DNA from: GCA-002712965 sp913048525
Lineage (GTDB): Bacteria; Chloroflexota; Dehalococcoidia; Lucifugimonadales; UBA826
Direction of reading: 5' to 3'
Assembly (NCBI GenBank): GCA_913048525.1
Contig: CAJWWP010000021.1
Span: 1 to 31,479 of the forward strand
Length of the DNA: 31,479 nucleotides
Each line of letters starts with the position of its first letter. Positions within the stretch are counted from its first letter, which is position 1. The translations under genes and the position numbers were made by a program. A model generated the notes under the pieces. It was not told where the DNA came from, did not search any database, and worked only from the letters and a program-made list of their open reading frames with translations. Of this stretch, positions 7,809 to 14,545 are shown piece by piece.

Positions 7809-8456
7809 ATGACTTTCAAAGGTTTCCCGCGTGGTGTCCGATATCTGCCCGTTCCGGCCCCAGTCTTTGGACCGCTTTTAGAACAAATCAAAGATGCGTC
7901 AGGATTCATAATAACTCTGAGGATTATTTGGATGCTTCAGCAAAAAAAGGGGCGTATAAGATTCGTTGCTTCTGAGGAACTATATGGAGATAAAATTTTA
8001 TCCAGGGCATTGGGAAACAAGGATTCCATTGAAACTAGTATTGATTCAGTTGTACGTGGGGGGATACTGCTTAGAATAAAGCGAGAAAACGCCTCTGATG
8101 TTTTCATGTTGAATTTCGAGGAGGATCATCACCTAGTATCTAGCATAGGATCAATTGATGAAGGTACTGACCTTTATACTGAGCCATGGGAAATTGAAAA
8201 CAACTCCCCAAAAATATACTCGCTTTACGAGCAGAACGTAGGCATACTGACCCCAATAATTGCCGAAAAGTTGACTGAAGCTGAGGACAAATATCCAACA
8301 GAATGGATAATAGAAGCTGTTGGGATTGCTGTTGAGCAAAACCACAGAAGTTGGGCATACATATCACGCATATTGGAAAGATGGTACACAGAAGGTAGGG
8401 GCGATAGTGGAGATGGAAAACCTCCGAGATATACTAAAATCGATAGACTCTTATAA
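7809..8456 (+). CDS. DnaD-domain primosome protein
   Basis: The protein has 215 residues in two parts. Residues 1-95 look like a winged-helix initiator domain (GFPRGVRYLPVPAPVFGPLL, then IITLRIIWMLQQKKGRIRFV and a 'EEL..D..L...LG' helix), as in DnaD/replisome-organiser N-termini. Residues 136-197 match the DnaD/DnaB_2 C-terminal domain: IYSLYEQNVGILTP, then WIIEAVGIAVEQNHRSWAYI and SRILERWYTEG, including the family's Y-I-x-x-I-L-x-x-W ending. In Firmicutes such proteins remodel DNA at the origin and help load DnaB. Its position between dnaB and a DnaI-like loader supports the same job here. The start at ATG 7809 lacks a Shine-Dalgarno sequence; its stop lies 44 bases inside the next gene. Confidence 0.82.
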   Translation: MTFKGFPRGVRYLPVPAPVFGPLLEQIKDASGFIITLRIIWMLQQKKGRIRFVASEELYGDKILSRALGNKDSIETSIDSVVRGGILLRIKRENASDVFMLNFEEDHHLVSSIGSIDEGTDLYTEPWEIENNSPKIYSLYEQNVGILTPIIAEKLTEAEDKYPTEWIIEAVGIAVEQNHRSWAYISRILERWYTEGRGDSGDGKPPRYTKIDRLL

Positions 8457-9789
8457 ACTCACCGAGAAAGAATATAGTGACCAGCAATATTCTCCATATT
8501 TGGAAGAGGATGATGGGACTCGTTGCGAAATATGTGGAGGAAAAGGTTGGCTTACACCTAATGTCCCTACAGGCCACCCGGACTTCGGATCCATTAAAAC
8601 CTGTTCGTGTCGAGAAGAAATGAGAGATGGCGAAATTACCAAAAGGTTACTCGCCCACAGTAACCTAGGATATCTGCATAGGTACTCCTTCGAAAATTTG
8701 GATGAGAGGGGACGAGGCGAGACCTCAAGCGACTCAGAACTGTTCCTCACCGCCTTCAGCAAAGCATCCGACTTCTCTGTATCGCCGTCAGGATGGCTCA
8801 CAATAACTGGACCCCACGGCAGCGGAAAAACTCACCTCGCAGCTTCCATTGCCAATAAATGCATAGGGATTGGAACCCCTGCCTATTTCATCTACGTATC
8901 TGACCTGCTAGACCATCTTCGTACAAATCTTTCTTACCAAGAAGATACAGAGTCTGAAAATACATCACATCAAGTGAGAAATATCCCTGTACTTATTCTT
9001 GATGGACTGAGTTCCAAGTCATCTACGCAGTGGGCTCAAGAAAAATTAATGCAGATTTTAAATCATAGAGCTAACGGGAAATTACCAACTGTAATCACAA
9101 CATCTGAAGATATCTCGACCCTGGATCCATTCATCAGAAGTCGACTTGAAGATAAAGATCTGGGAACGATCGTACAAACAGCTACCAAAGTGCAAATCCC
9201 AGATTCATCTGAGCTGTATGGGAAAGTTCCCAAGCTATTTTCCAACGCTAGTTTCAAAAAATTCGATATCCAAAGGCCTCGTTTAGACTCTATAGCATTA
9301 ACCACTTTGAAAATGGCTCTTGAAGCATCTGAAACTTATGCGAAAAACATAGAAATTGAGGAGCGAAACTGGCTCACATTTGTAAGCAAAAACAACAACA
9401 CCGGAGTAGGGAAAACCCATTTGGCAGCAGCAATAGCAAATGATTATATTGCTCGTGGCGGCAAAGTATGTTTTGCCGACGTTACGGACTTAATTTCTGT
9501 CCTTAGAGAAGGTTCATCTCGCTTTAGCAGTGTGGATGCATTCACTATCATGGAACAGGTGAAGTCTACCCAATTACTCATATTGGACGGACTCGTAAAA
9601 GAAAGTGAATGGGCTCAAAGAAGACTATTAGAGATCATAACGTATAGGCAAAATCACATGATGCCCACGATAGTCACAACTCGGATAGACCTACAAAAGG
9701 AAGCTGCGGAGGGTAGCGAGATAGCATCTCGAATTCAAGATTCGAGGCTCGGGCTGGTGTTTGAGTTAAACGTCCCAGGTTATCGCTAG
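8413..9789 (+). CDS. DnaC/DnaI-type helicase loader with two AAA+ modules
   Basis: The 458-residue protein starts with a zinc-ribbon-like region (Cys38, Cys41, Cys64, Cys66) as in DnaI/DnaC loaders. AAA+ module 1 follows (about 90-260): WLTITGPHGSGKTH with Walker A at 133-140, VLILDGL at 193-199, WAQEKLMQILNHR, and SRLED at 243-247. A second copy of the same module spans about 280-458: FKKFDIQRPRL, NWLTF, a P-loop remnant NNTGVGKTH, LLILDGL (388-394), WAQRRLLEIITYR and SRIQD (439-443). The second P-loop lacks its first glycine and is three residues longer. Family members normally have one AAA+ module in about 250-330 residues. Start: ATG 8413, or GTG 8407 which is better spaced from AGGTAGGGG. 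A frame extension upstream to 8320 falls inside the DnaD gene and is unlikely. Role: loading DnaB. Confidence 0.85.
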   Translation: MENLRDILKSIDSYKLTEKEYSDQQYSPYLEEDDGTRCEICGGKGWLTPNVPTGHPDFGSIKTCSCREEMRDGEITKRLLAHSNLGYLHRYSFENLDERGRGETSSDSELFLTAFSKASDFSVSPSGWLTITGPHGSGKTHLAASIANKCIGIGTPAYFIYVSDLLDHLRTNLSYQEDTESENTSHQVRNIPVLILDGLSSKSSTQWAQEKLMQILNHRANGKLPTVITTSEDISTLDPFIRSRLEDKDLGTIVQTATKVQIPDSSELYGKVPKLFSNASFKKFDIQRPRLDSIALTTLKMALEASETYAKNIEIEERNWLTFVSKNNNTGVGKTHLAAAIANDYIARGGKVCFADVTDLISVLREGSSRFSSVDAFTIMEQVKSTQLLILDGLVKESEWAQRRLLEIITYRQNHMMPTIVTTRIDLQKEAAEGSEIASRIQDSRLGLVFELNVPGYR

Positions 9790-9804
9790 AGAAAGGCAGT
9801 TGAT

Positions 9805-10182
9805 TTGAAAGTTACAAATTGTATTTTCTGCGAAATAATCTCTGGGACATCTCCAGCAAGTTTCTATCATAAAGACGAGAAATTTGTAGTTTTCGAGAAT
9901 AACCTTCACTGGTACAAAGTACAGCTATTACTTGTGCCGAAGAACCACATGAGTCAAGACAAAATGTGGTCAAGCGCCGGACTAATTGAAGAACTGTGTA
10001 TGTTTGCTAACGATATCGGCAAACGTGAATGTCCAGACGGATATCGAATATTTTCCAATTTTGGGGATCATGGAATGCAGTCTCAGTCCCACGCTCACCT
10101 GCAGATCCTAGGTGGAGCTCGTCTTGGTCTTTATGTGAATGGAAAACCCCCATCCAATGTACCCAAAAATGTGCAGCCATGA
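9805..10182 (+). CDS. HIT-family nucleotide-binding protein with HxHxQ motif
   Basis: The protein has 125 residues. The N-terminal C-x-F-C-x-I-I-x-G (Cys6, Cys9) is typical of HIT hydrolases; then VVFENNLHWYKVQLLLVPKNH and, at 92-104, QSQSHAHLQILGG. The catalytic motif is His96-x-His98-x-Gln100, with Gln in place of the third His, as in the galactose-1-phosphate uridylyltransferase and Ap4A-phosphorylase branches. It therefore probably acts as a nucleotidyl hydrolase or transferase, or phosphorylase; the substrate is unknown. The start is TTG 9805, with AAAGG 7 bases upstream. It follows the helicase-loader gene by 15 bases and is likely on the same transcript. It converges on the cupin gene (22 bases apart). 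Confidence 0.8.
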   Translation: MKVTNCIFCEIISGTSPASFYHKDEKFVVFENNLHWYKVQLLLVPKNHMSQDKMWSSAGLIEELCMFANDIGKRECPDGYRIFSNFGDHGMQSQSHAHLQILGGARLGLYVNGKPPSNVPKNVQP

Positions 10183-10204
10183 ATTTGTTGAATTAAAACC
10201 GATT

Positions 10205-10744
10205 TTAGGTAGGTTGAAATGTTCCTTTTTCCATGTCGAAGGTACCATCTCTCCCCCCGTCACCACCCATCAATATAACCACACAGGAGGGATCACCGCC
10301 CTCAGCCCATTGGCGATGTATGTTACGCGGAGAGTCATACCAGTAACCAAGATCACCTCTTTCTATGTGGTGATCCGAAAAAACTTCAAGCTTGGCATTT
10401 GAATCGTCAAATCCGTCATCAACACGTCTGTACACGGTAAATCTTTCTCTACCAGACCATCCGCACTCCAAGCCCCAGCGACTGTGGGCGTGAACTGGAG
10501 TGGGCTCCCCAGATGGAAACTGTGCGACTATCAGGCGGAATCTTCCCTGGGGATCCTCGTGAAGCACTCTGCCAGCCAATCCAGTACTTCCTTGACTTGC
10601 TACTCCTTGAGCGATCAAGTCCCCACCCTCTTGAACCAATCTTTGAAGTTTTGCTCCCAACGACCACTGCATTTCAACTGTAACGCCATATTGGTCAATT
10701 GCACTATCTACGTCCTCTACAAATTGTTCCAGTAAATATTCCAA
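10205..10744 (-). CDS. Cysteine-dioxygenase-like cupin protein
   Basis: The protein has about 180 residues. The centre holds a cupin motif, PTPVHAHSRWGLECGWSGRERF, where His-x-His and a downstream Glu are the usual metal ligands, followed by GDLGYWYDSPRNIHRQW with a further His. This resembles the double-stranded beta-helix proteins related to cysteine dioxygenase, which bind Fe(II) and oxidise thiols or other small molecules; the substrate is not evident. Two TTG starts are possible: 10765 (longest) and 10744. I chose 10744 because GGGAGG lies 6 bases upstream; no ATG gives a full-length protein. It diverges from the transhydrogenase gene and may share its control region. Confidence 0.65.
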   Translation of the reverse strand: MEYLLEQFVEDVDSAIDQYGVTVEMQWSLGAKLQRLVQEGGDLIAQGVASQGSTGLAGRVLHEDPQGRFRLIVAQFPSGEPTPVHAHSRWGLECGWSGRERFTVYRRVDDGFDDSNAKLEVFSDHHIERGDLGYWYDSPRNIHRQWAEGGDPSCVVILMGGDGGRDGTFDMEKGTFQPT

Positions 10745-10847
10745 CTGGGACCTCCCATAAGCCAAGTTTTTAACACTCCATCTAAGATTCTACTGCTATA
10801 AAGGTTACCTTGCTAAATTCTAATTTAGTTCGACTAGAGAGCAGGAT

Positions 10848-10872
10848 TCAGGTTCTGCTAGAATCAGGTTCT
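10848..10872. repeat. Direct repeat TCAGGTTCT x2, 16-bp period
   Basis: TCAGGTTCT occurs at 10848-10856 and 10864-10872, with 7 bases between the copies, inside the gap between the divergent cupin and transhydrogenase genes. Spacing of about one and a half helical turns is a common arrangement for tandem regulator half-sites, but no regulator is known here and chance is possible. Confidence 0.3.
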
Positions 10873-10926
10873 AAAAATCTAGCATGGATTTTATTGGAAA
10901 GAACCAGAATACAGTGGGAGAACTCA

Positions 10927-12225
10927 ATGTCACCGCTTAACGAACCAGTAATCACTGACACAGCTTTCATGATAGATACTTCTTCAATCAAATATGGTCC
11001 AGGTGTAACAGGGGAAGTTGGATATGAGATGGCACGATTAGGGGCTAGAAAAGTACTAATCGTAACTGACAGCAACATAGTCACAACAAATGCAGTACAA
11101 CTCGCTCGAGAGTCCTTGGCCTCGGAGAACATTGAAATCACCACATATGATCGTGTTCGGGTGGAGCCAACAGATGAATCCTTCAAAGACGCTATAGCAT
11201 TTGCAGCGGAGGGCGATTTTGACGGCTATGTTGCAATTGGAGGAGGCTCCACAATTGACACAGCAAAAGCCGCTAACCTATACGCCACATATCCGGCCGA
11301 TTTTCTAACATATGTAAACGCCCCGATAGGGAAAGGTCTGCCAGTTCCAGGACCACTAAAGCCTCTCATAGCCATCCCAACCACGGGAGGTACAGGGAGT
11401 GAAACCACCGGAGTGGCAATCTTTGATCTTTTAGACATGAAGGCGAAAACAGGAATAGCACACAGATCTTTACGGCCTGTCATGGGACTAGTAGATCCAG
11501 ATAACGCAGGAACAATGCCCAAAATGGTTCAAGCATGTAGCGGACTAGACGTCCTCTGCCATGGTCTAGAGTCATACACAGCCATTCCTTTCCACACTAG
11601 AGAAGCACCTGAGAATCCAGGTTTAAGGCCCTCATACCAAGGATCAAATCCTATAAGCGATGTCTGGTCAACTAGAGCAATTGAAATGTGCACCCAAAAT
11701 ATAGTCTCGTCTGTTCATAACAGCGATGACTACGAAAGCAGAAGTCAGATGATGCTAGCTGCGACGTTTGCCGGAGTGGGCTTCGGAAATGCTGGATGCC
11801 ATCTACCTCATGGAATGTCTTATCCGGTGGCAGGTATGGTGGAAAATAACTTTGTCGAAGGATATCCGGAAGGAAAGCCCATAGTTCCTCACGGAATGTC
11901 AGTAATACTTAATGCACCGGCGGTATTCAGGTTTACAGCTCCCATGAATCCGGAGAGACATTTGCAAGCAGCCAGACTAATGGGAGCGGATGTGGAAAAT
12001 GCCAATCCCGAGGATGCAGGAGATATATTGGCCGATGCGATTATAGATCTCATCAGACAAATAGATATCCCGAATGGCCTCAGTGAAGTCGGATATTCTG
12101 AATCAGATGCTGAGGCACTGGCAAAAGGAGCCTTGCCACAACATCGCGTTATAAAACTCTCCCCTCGGCCAGTTGATGAAAAAGATTTAACACAACTCTT
12201 CATCGATTCGATGACCTTGTGGTAG
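10927..12225 (+). CDS. Hydroxyacid-oxoacid transhydrogenase-like iron-type alcohol dehydrogenase
   Basis: This 432-residue member of the iron-dependent alcohol dehydrogenase family has GGGSTIDTAK (105-114) for nucleotide binding and the metal ligands Asp208, His212 (GLDVLCHGLESY), His295 (LPHGMSYP) and His322 (VPHGMS). The YQGSNPISDVWS segment and the Tyr in HGMSYP are hallmarks of the ADHFE1/HOT branch, which oxidises 4-hydroxybutyrate to succinic semialdehyde while reducing 2-oxoglutarate to 2-hydroxyglutarate. ATG 10927 was chosen over an upstream TTG (10810) because GGGAG lies 7 bases before it and homology begins just after. No succinate-semialdehyde dehydrogenase is adjacent. It converges on the DAHP synthase gene with 10 bases between stops. 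Confidence 0.88.
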   Translation: MSPLNEPVITDTAFMIDTSSIKYGPGVTGEVGYEMARLGARKVLIVTDSNIVTTNAVQLARESLASENIEITTYDRVRVEPTDESFKDAIAFAAEGDFDGYVAIGGGSTIDTAKAANLYATYPADFLTYVNAPIGKGLPVPGPLKPLIAIPTTGGTGSETTGVAIFDLLDMKAKTGIAHRSLRPVMGLVDPDNAGTMPKMVQACSGLDVLCHGLESYTAIPFHTREAPENPGLRPSYQGSNPISDVWSTRAIEMCTQNIVSSVHNSDDYESRSQMMLAATFAGVGFGNAGCHLPHGMSYPVAGMVENNFVEGYPEGKPIVPHGMSVILNAPAVFRFTAPMNPERHLQAARLMGADVENANPEDAGDILADAIIDLIRQIDIPNGLSEVGYSESDAEALAKGALPQHRVIKLSPRPVDEKDLTQLFIDSMTLW

Positions 12226-12235
12226 AAAGACTAAC

Positions 12236-13297
12236 CTACACGATATTCAATCGTTCGTCCGCCCAAAGGATAATCTCTTCCGTTTTGTCCCAACCAACGC
12301 ACGCGTCGGTTATAGAAACACCATAATCAAGTACAGAAGGATCATCGCCTAAACTTTGACTCCCTGGATTTATGTGGCTTTCCAACATGACACCTACTAC
12401 ACCTTTATTACCAGAAATCCTCTGACCAACAACATCCTCAAAAACAGCAGGCTGCTGCTCATGGTCTTTATTGGAGTTCCCATGACTACAGTCCACCACC
12501 AGGTTGGCAGGTAATCCGCCATCACTCAGATCACTTTGCGCTGACTTAACAGACTCGGCATCATAATTCGGGCCGCTTTTGCCCCCACGTAAAACGAGGT
12601 GCCCATCAGGGTTACCTTCAGTTCGTAGCACACAAACATGTCCATCTGGTCCAGTGCCAACATAGGAATGTTGTTTACTCGCTGCCGAAATTCCATCTAT
12701 TGCCGTCTGAAAGCTACCATCGGTTCCATTTTTAAAACCTACAGGGATACCAATCGCACTTGCCATCTGCCTATGAGTCTGGCTTTCGGTGGTCCGGGCA
12801 CCTATAGCTACCCAGGAAACCAAATCCTCTATGTAATGGGGTACAACTGGATCTAAAAATTCACTGGCAGTAGGGATACCAATCTCATTTATTTTCTGGA
12901 GGAGACGTCTGCCACGCTCTAAACCGGCCGGTATATCAAAGGTTTCGTTCAAATTCGGATCATTTATAAAACCTTTCCAGCCTACAGTCGTCCTTGGTTT
13001 CTCAAAATATACTCGCATCACTATATAAATTCTTTCACTTAGAGAGTCCCTAAGCTTAACAAGCCTATTAGCATAATCAAGAGCTGCAGATTCATCATGA
13101 ATCGAGCAAGGCCCGGTTATTATCATTAGCCTGTCGTCAGTACCATTCAAGATATTCTGAATAATCCCACGGGACTCTTCAACAGTCTTTGCTGCTGCCT
13201 CGCTTCTTGGAATCCGATCCACCAATTCTAGTGGACTAAAAATACGAGCGGCCGAAAACCCTAGTCCCTCTACGTGGCTTTTTTGATGGGTATTCAT
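12236..13297 (-). CDS. Class I 3-deoxy-7-phosphoheptulonate synthase (DAHP synthase, AroG/F/H type)
   Basis: This 353-residue type Ialpha DAHP synthase condenses phosphoenolpyruvate and erythrose 4-phosphate, the first step of the shikimate pathway. Landmarks in order: the N-terminal extension IFSPLELVDRIPRSE, typical of feedback-regulated enzymes; GPCSIHD; EKPRTTVGWKGFINDP; SEFLDPV; GARTTESQTHRQMAS; GFKNGTDG; VDCSHGNSNKD; and LESHINPGSQ. The metal-binding Cys (GPCS), His (CSHGN) and Glu (LESH) are present. ATG 13297 has GGGAG 11 bases upstream. The preceding 190 bases hold a leader peptide, hairpin and strong terminator that together look like a transcription attenuator, so synthesis is probably cut back when charged Phe/Tyr tRNAs are plentiful. 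Which amino acid inhibits the enzyme itself cannot be read off. Confidence 0.95.
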   Translation of the reverse strand: MNTHQKSHVEGLGFSAARIFSPLELVDRIPRSEAAAKTVEESRGIIQNILNGTDDRLMIITGPCSIHDESAALDYANRLVKLRDSLSERIYIVMRVYFEKPRTTVGWKGFINDPNLNETFDIPAGLERGRRLLQKINEIGIPTASEFLDPVVPHYIEDLVSWVAIGARTTESQTHRQMASAIGIPVGFKNGTDGSFQTAIDGISAASKQHSYVGTGPDGHVCVLRTEGNPDGHLVLRGGKSGPNYDAESVKSAQSDLSDGGLPANLVVDCSHGNSNKDHEQQPAVFEDVVGQRISGNKGVVGVMLESHINPGSQSLGDDPSVLDYGVSITDACVGWDKTEEIILWADERLNIV

Positions 13298-13333
13298 ATA
13301 ATGAATTTCTCCCTAAGTGAATATTTATTAACT

Positions 13334-13391
13334 CCAAATAAGCAAAGAGGGCCTCGACCACTGCCGGTCGAGGCCCTCTTTGCTTATTTGG
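13334..13391 (-). terminator. Attenuator terminator, perfect 26-bp stem, before the DAHP synthase gene
   Basis: Bases 13366-13391 and 13334-13359 are perfectly complementary, with a 6-base loop (13360-13365). The stem carries a GC-rich top (GGCCTCGACC against GGTCGAGGCC) and an AT-rich base. Read leftwards, the descending arm ends in a T-rich but interrupted run (CTCTTTGCTTATTTGG). It lies 8 bases after the leader-peptide stop codon and 36 bases before the DAHP synthase start, so it can only act on that gene when transcribed leftwards. It could also stop + strand transcripts. Confidence 0.75.
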
Positions 13392-13399
13392 CATCCTAT

Positions 13400-13480
13400 C
13401 TACGCCAACAAGCTGTGCCTCTCGGGCAGGGCTTCGGAGCCCTTAAAATAATACTTATTAAATCGTACAGCATGTCTCAT
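13400..13480 (-). CDS. Putative aromatic leader peptide of the DAHP synthase attenuator
   Basis: A 26-codon frame runs from ATG 13480 to TAG at 13400. It contains RFNKYYFKG (residues 6-14), with four aromatic residues (F, Y, Y, F) within six codons. Those codons sit directly before the first arm of a small hairpin, exactly where a ribosome stalled for Tyr-tRNA or Phe-tRNA would cover it. There is no Shine-Dalgarno sequence; the predicted transcription start is only a few bases before the ATG, so translation may be leaderless. The frame is also open upstream to 13666, but that part lies before the promoter and overlaps the divergent gene. Confidence 0.6.
   Translation of the reverse strand: MRHAVRFNKYYFKGSEALPERHSLLA
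13428..13443 (-). promoter_or_regulatory. Attenuator hairpin 1:2 and antiterminator strand
   Basis: AGGGCT-CCGA-AGCCCT (read leftwards from 13443) forms a 6-bp hairpin inside the leader peptide, starting right after the Tyr-Tyr-Phe codons. Its second arm in the context GAAGCCCT can instead pair 7 of 8 positions with AGGGCCTC in the ascending arm of the terminator (read leftwards, about 13356-13349). This gives the alternative 2:3 structure of classical attenuators. Pairing was judged by eye, not by an energy calculation. Confidence 0.5.
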
Positions 13481-13490
13481 AGCGCGGTGG

Positions 13491-13519
13491 ATAGTATACT
13501 CTGAGCAATAAGCTGTCAA
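13491..13519 (-). promoter_or_regulatory. Predicted promoter of the DAHP synthase leader transcript
   Basis: Read leftwards, a perfect TTGACA (13519-13514) is followed after 17 bases by TACTAT (13496-13491), or after 15 bases by TATACT (13498-13493). The start would be near 13484, just ahead of the leader-peptide ATG at 13480. Confidence 0.5.
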
Positions 13520-13642
13520 CGAAATACAAATACTATAAAACCTCTCATTTAAGATCACTGCCACTTGAAATATATATCGATCGAATCCCAGACAAATCCT
13601 TGTTGCATGGTTTCCAGAGAAAAAACATCTGCAATAAGAATT

Positions 13643-14545
13643 ATGACCACCAAAACAACTAACCACAATAAATCTAGTAGTTTCAATAATGATGACATGC
13701 GCCTAATAAACGGCGGAAAGTTTCTCATGGGTACAAACTATGAAAACGGGTTCCCCGGAGATGGTGAAGGGCCCCCTAGAGAAGTATATATAGACCCGTT
13801 CTATATAGGTGCAACAGCAGTTACAAATGTGCAATTTGCAAAGTTTGTCAAAGAAACGAAATACAGGACCGAGGCGGAGGAATATGGGTGGTCTTTCGTT
13901 TTTCATATGTTCATAGAAAAACAAGTGAGAAATTATTCTACCCAGTCTCCTCCCAATACCCCATGGTGGAAAAAGGTCGACAGGGCTTCATGGAAACATC
14001 CAGAAGGGCCAGGATCAGGAATAACTAATAGAATGACACACCCCGTTGTTCACATTTCATGGAATGACGCAACGCAATATTGCTTATGGTCAGGAAAAAG
14101 ACTACCAACAGAAGCGGAATGGGAGTTTGCTGCAAGAGGCGGTTTGAATAAAAAAGTTTATCCATGGGGAAACAAATTATACGGCCCTGATGACCAGCAT
14201 CTTTGCAATATATGGCAGGGTGAATTCCCTATAACCAACACGAAACTTGACGGATACGACTCTACTGCTCCGGCAAATGCATATTTCCCCAACAAGTTTG
14301 GTCTCTTTAACATGGTTGGAAACGTCTGGGAGTGGCAATTTGATTGGTTCACTACCGATTACCACAGAAGCGGAGTACACATAAATCCTGCAGGACCAAA
14401 AATAGGCTCCTCAAAGACCGTAAAAGGTGGCTCGTATCTATGCCACGACTCGTATTGCAACAGGTATCGAGTCGCTGCCAGAAGTTCTAACACTCCCGAT
14501 AGTTCTACGGGAAACTTAGGGTTTCGCTGCGCTTCCAACGTCTGA
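13643..14545 (+). CDS. Formylglycine-generating enzyme (sulfatase-activating, FGE/SUMF1 family)
   Basis: Counted from ATG 13643 the protein has 300 residues. It shows the complete FGE-sulfatase fold: GGKFLMGT at the start; SWNDATQYCLWSGKRLPTEAEWEFAARGG; YPWGNKL; NIWQGEFPITNT; GNVWEW; and the C-terminal KGGSYLCHDSYCNRYRVAARSSNTPDSS. Cys267 and Cys272 match the catalytic cysteine pair of human SUMF1 (C-x-x-x-x-C), so this should be a true copper- and oxygen-dependent FGE rather than an inactive relative. It converts Cys to formylglycine in sulfatases. No sulfatase lies in the window and there is no signal peptide, so it is likely cytosolic. The start is uncertain: TTG 13565, ATG 13607 and ATG 13697 are in frame and none has a good Shine-Dalgarno sequence. 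Confidence 0.9.
   Translation: MTTKTTNHNKSSSFNNDDMRLINGGKFLMGTNYENGFPGDGEGPPREVYIDPFYIGATAVTNVQFAKFVKETKYRTEAEEYGWSFVFHMFIEKQVRNYSTQSPPNTPWWKKVDRASWKHPEGPGSGITNRMTHPVVHISWNDATQYCLWSGKRLPTEAEWEFAARGGLNKKVYPWGNKLYGPDDQHLCNIWQGEFPITNTKLDGYDSTAPANAYFPNKFGLFNMVGNVWEWQFDWFTTDYHRSGVHINPAGPKIGSSKTVKGGSYLCHDSYCNRYRVAARSSNTPDSSTGNLGFRCASNV

Noticed and set aside
8320..8412. 31-codon N-terminal extension of the helicase loader
   Set aside because: It lies wholly inside the coding end of the DnaD gene; the start near 8407-8413 has a Shine-Dalgarno-like AGGTAGGGG upstream.
10139..10402. 87-codon + strand frame after the HIT gene
   Set aside because: It overlaps the end of the HIT gene and runs antisense to the cupin gene; no recognisable domain.
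13392..13500. T-box riboswitch ahead of the DAHP synthase gene
   Set aside because: A GCGCGGTGG string (13482-13490) recalled the T-box core in reverse, but the required bulge sequence and specifier stem are absent and the order relative to the terminator does not fit.
13481..13666. Upstream extension of the leader-peptide frame into an 88-residue protein
   Set aside because: The extension crosses the predicted promoter and overlaps the divergent formylglycine-enzyme gene; only the last 26 codons make sense as the leader peptide.
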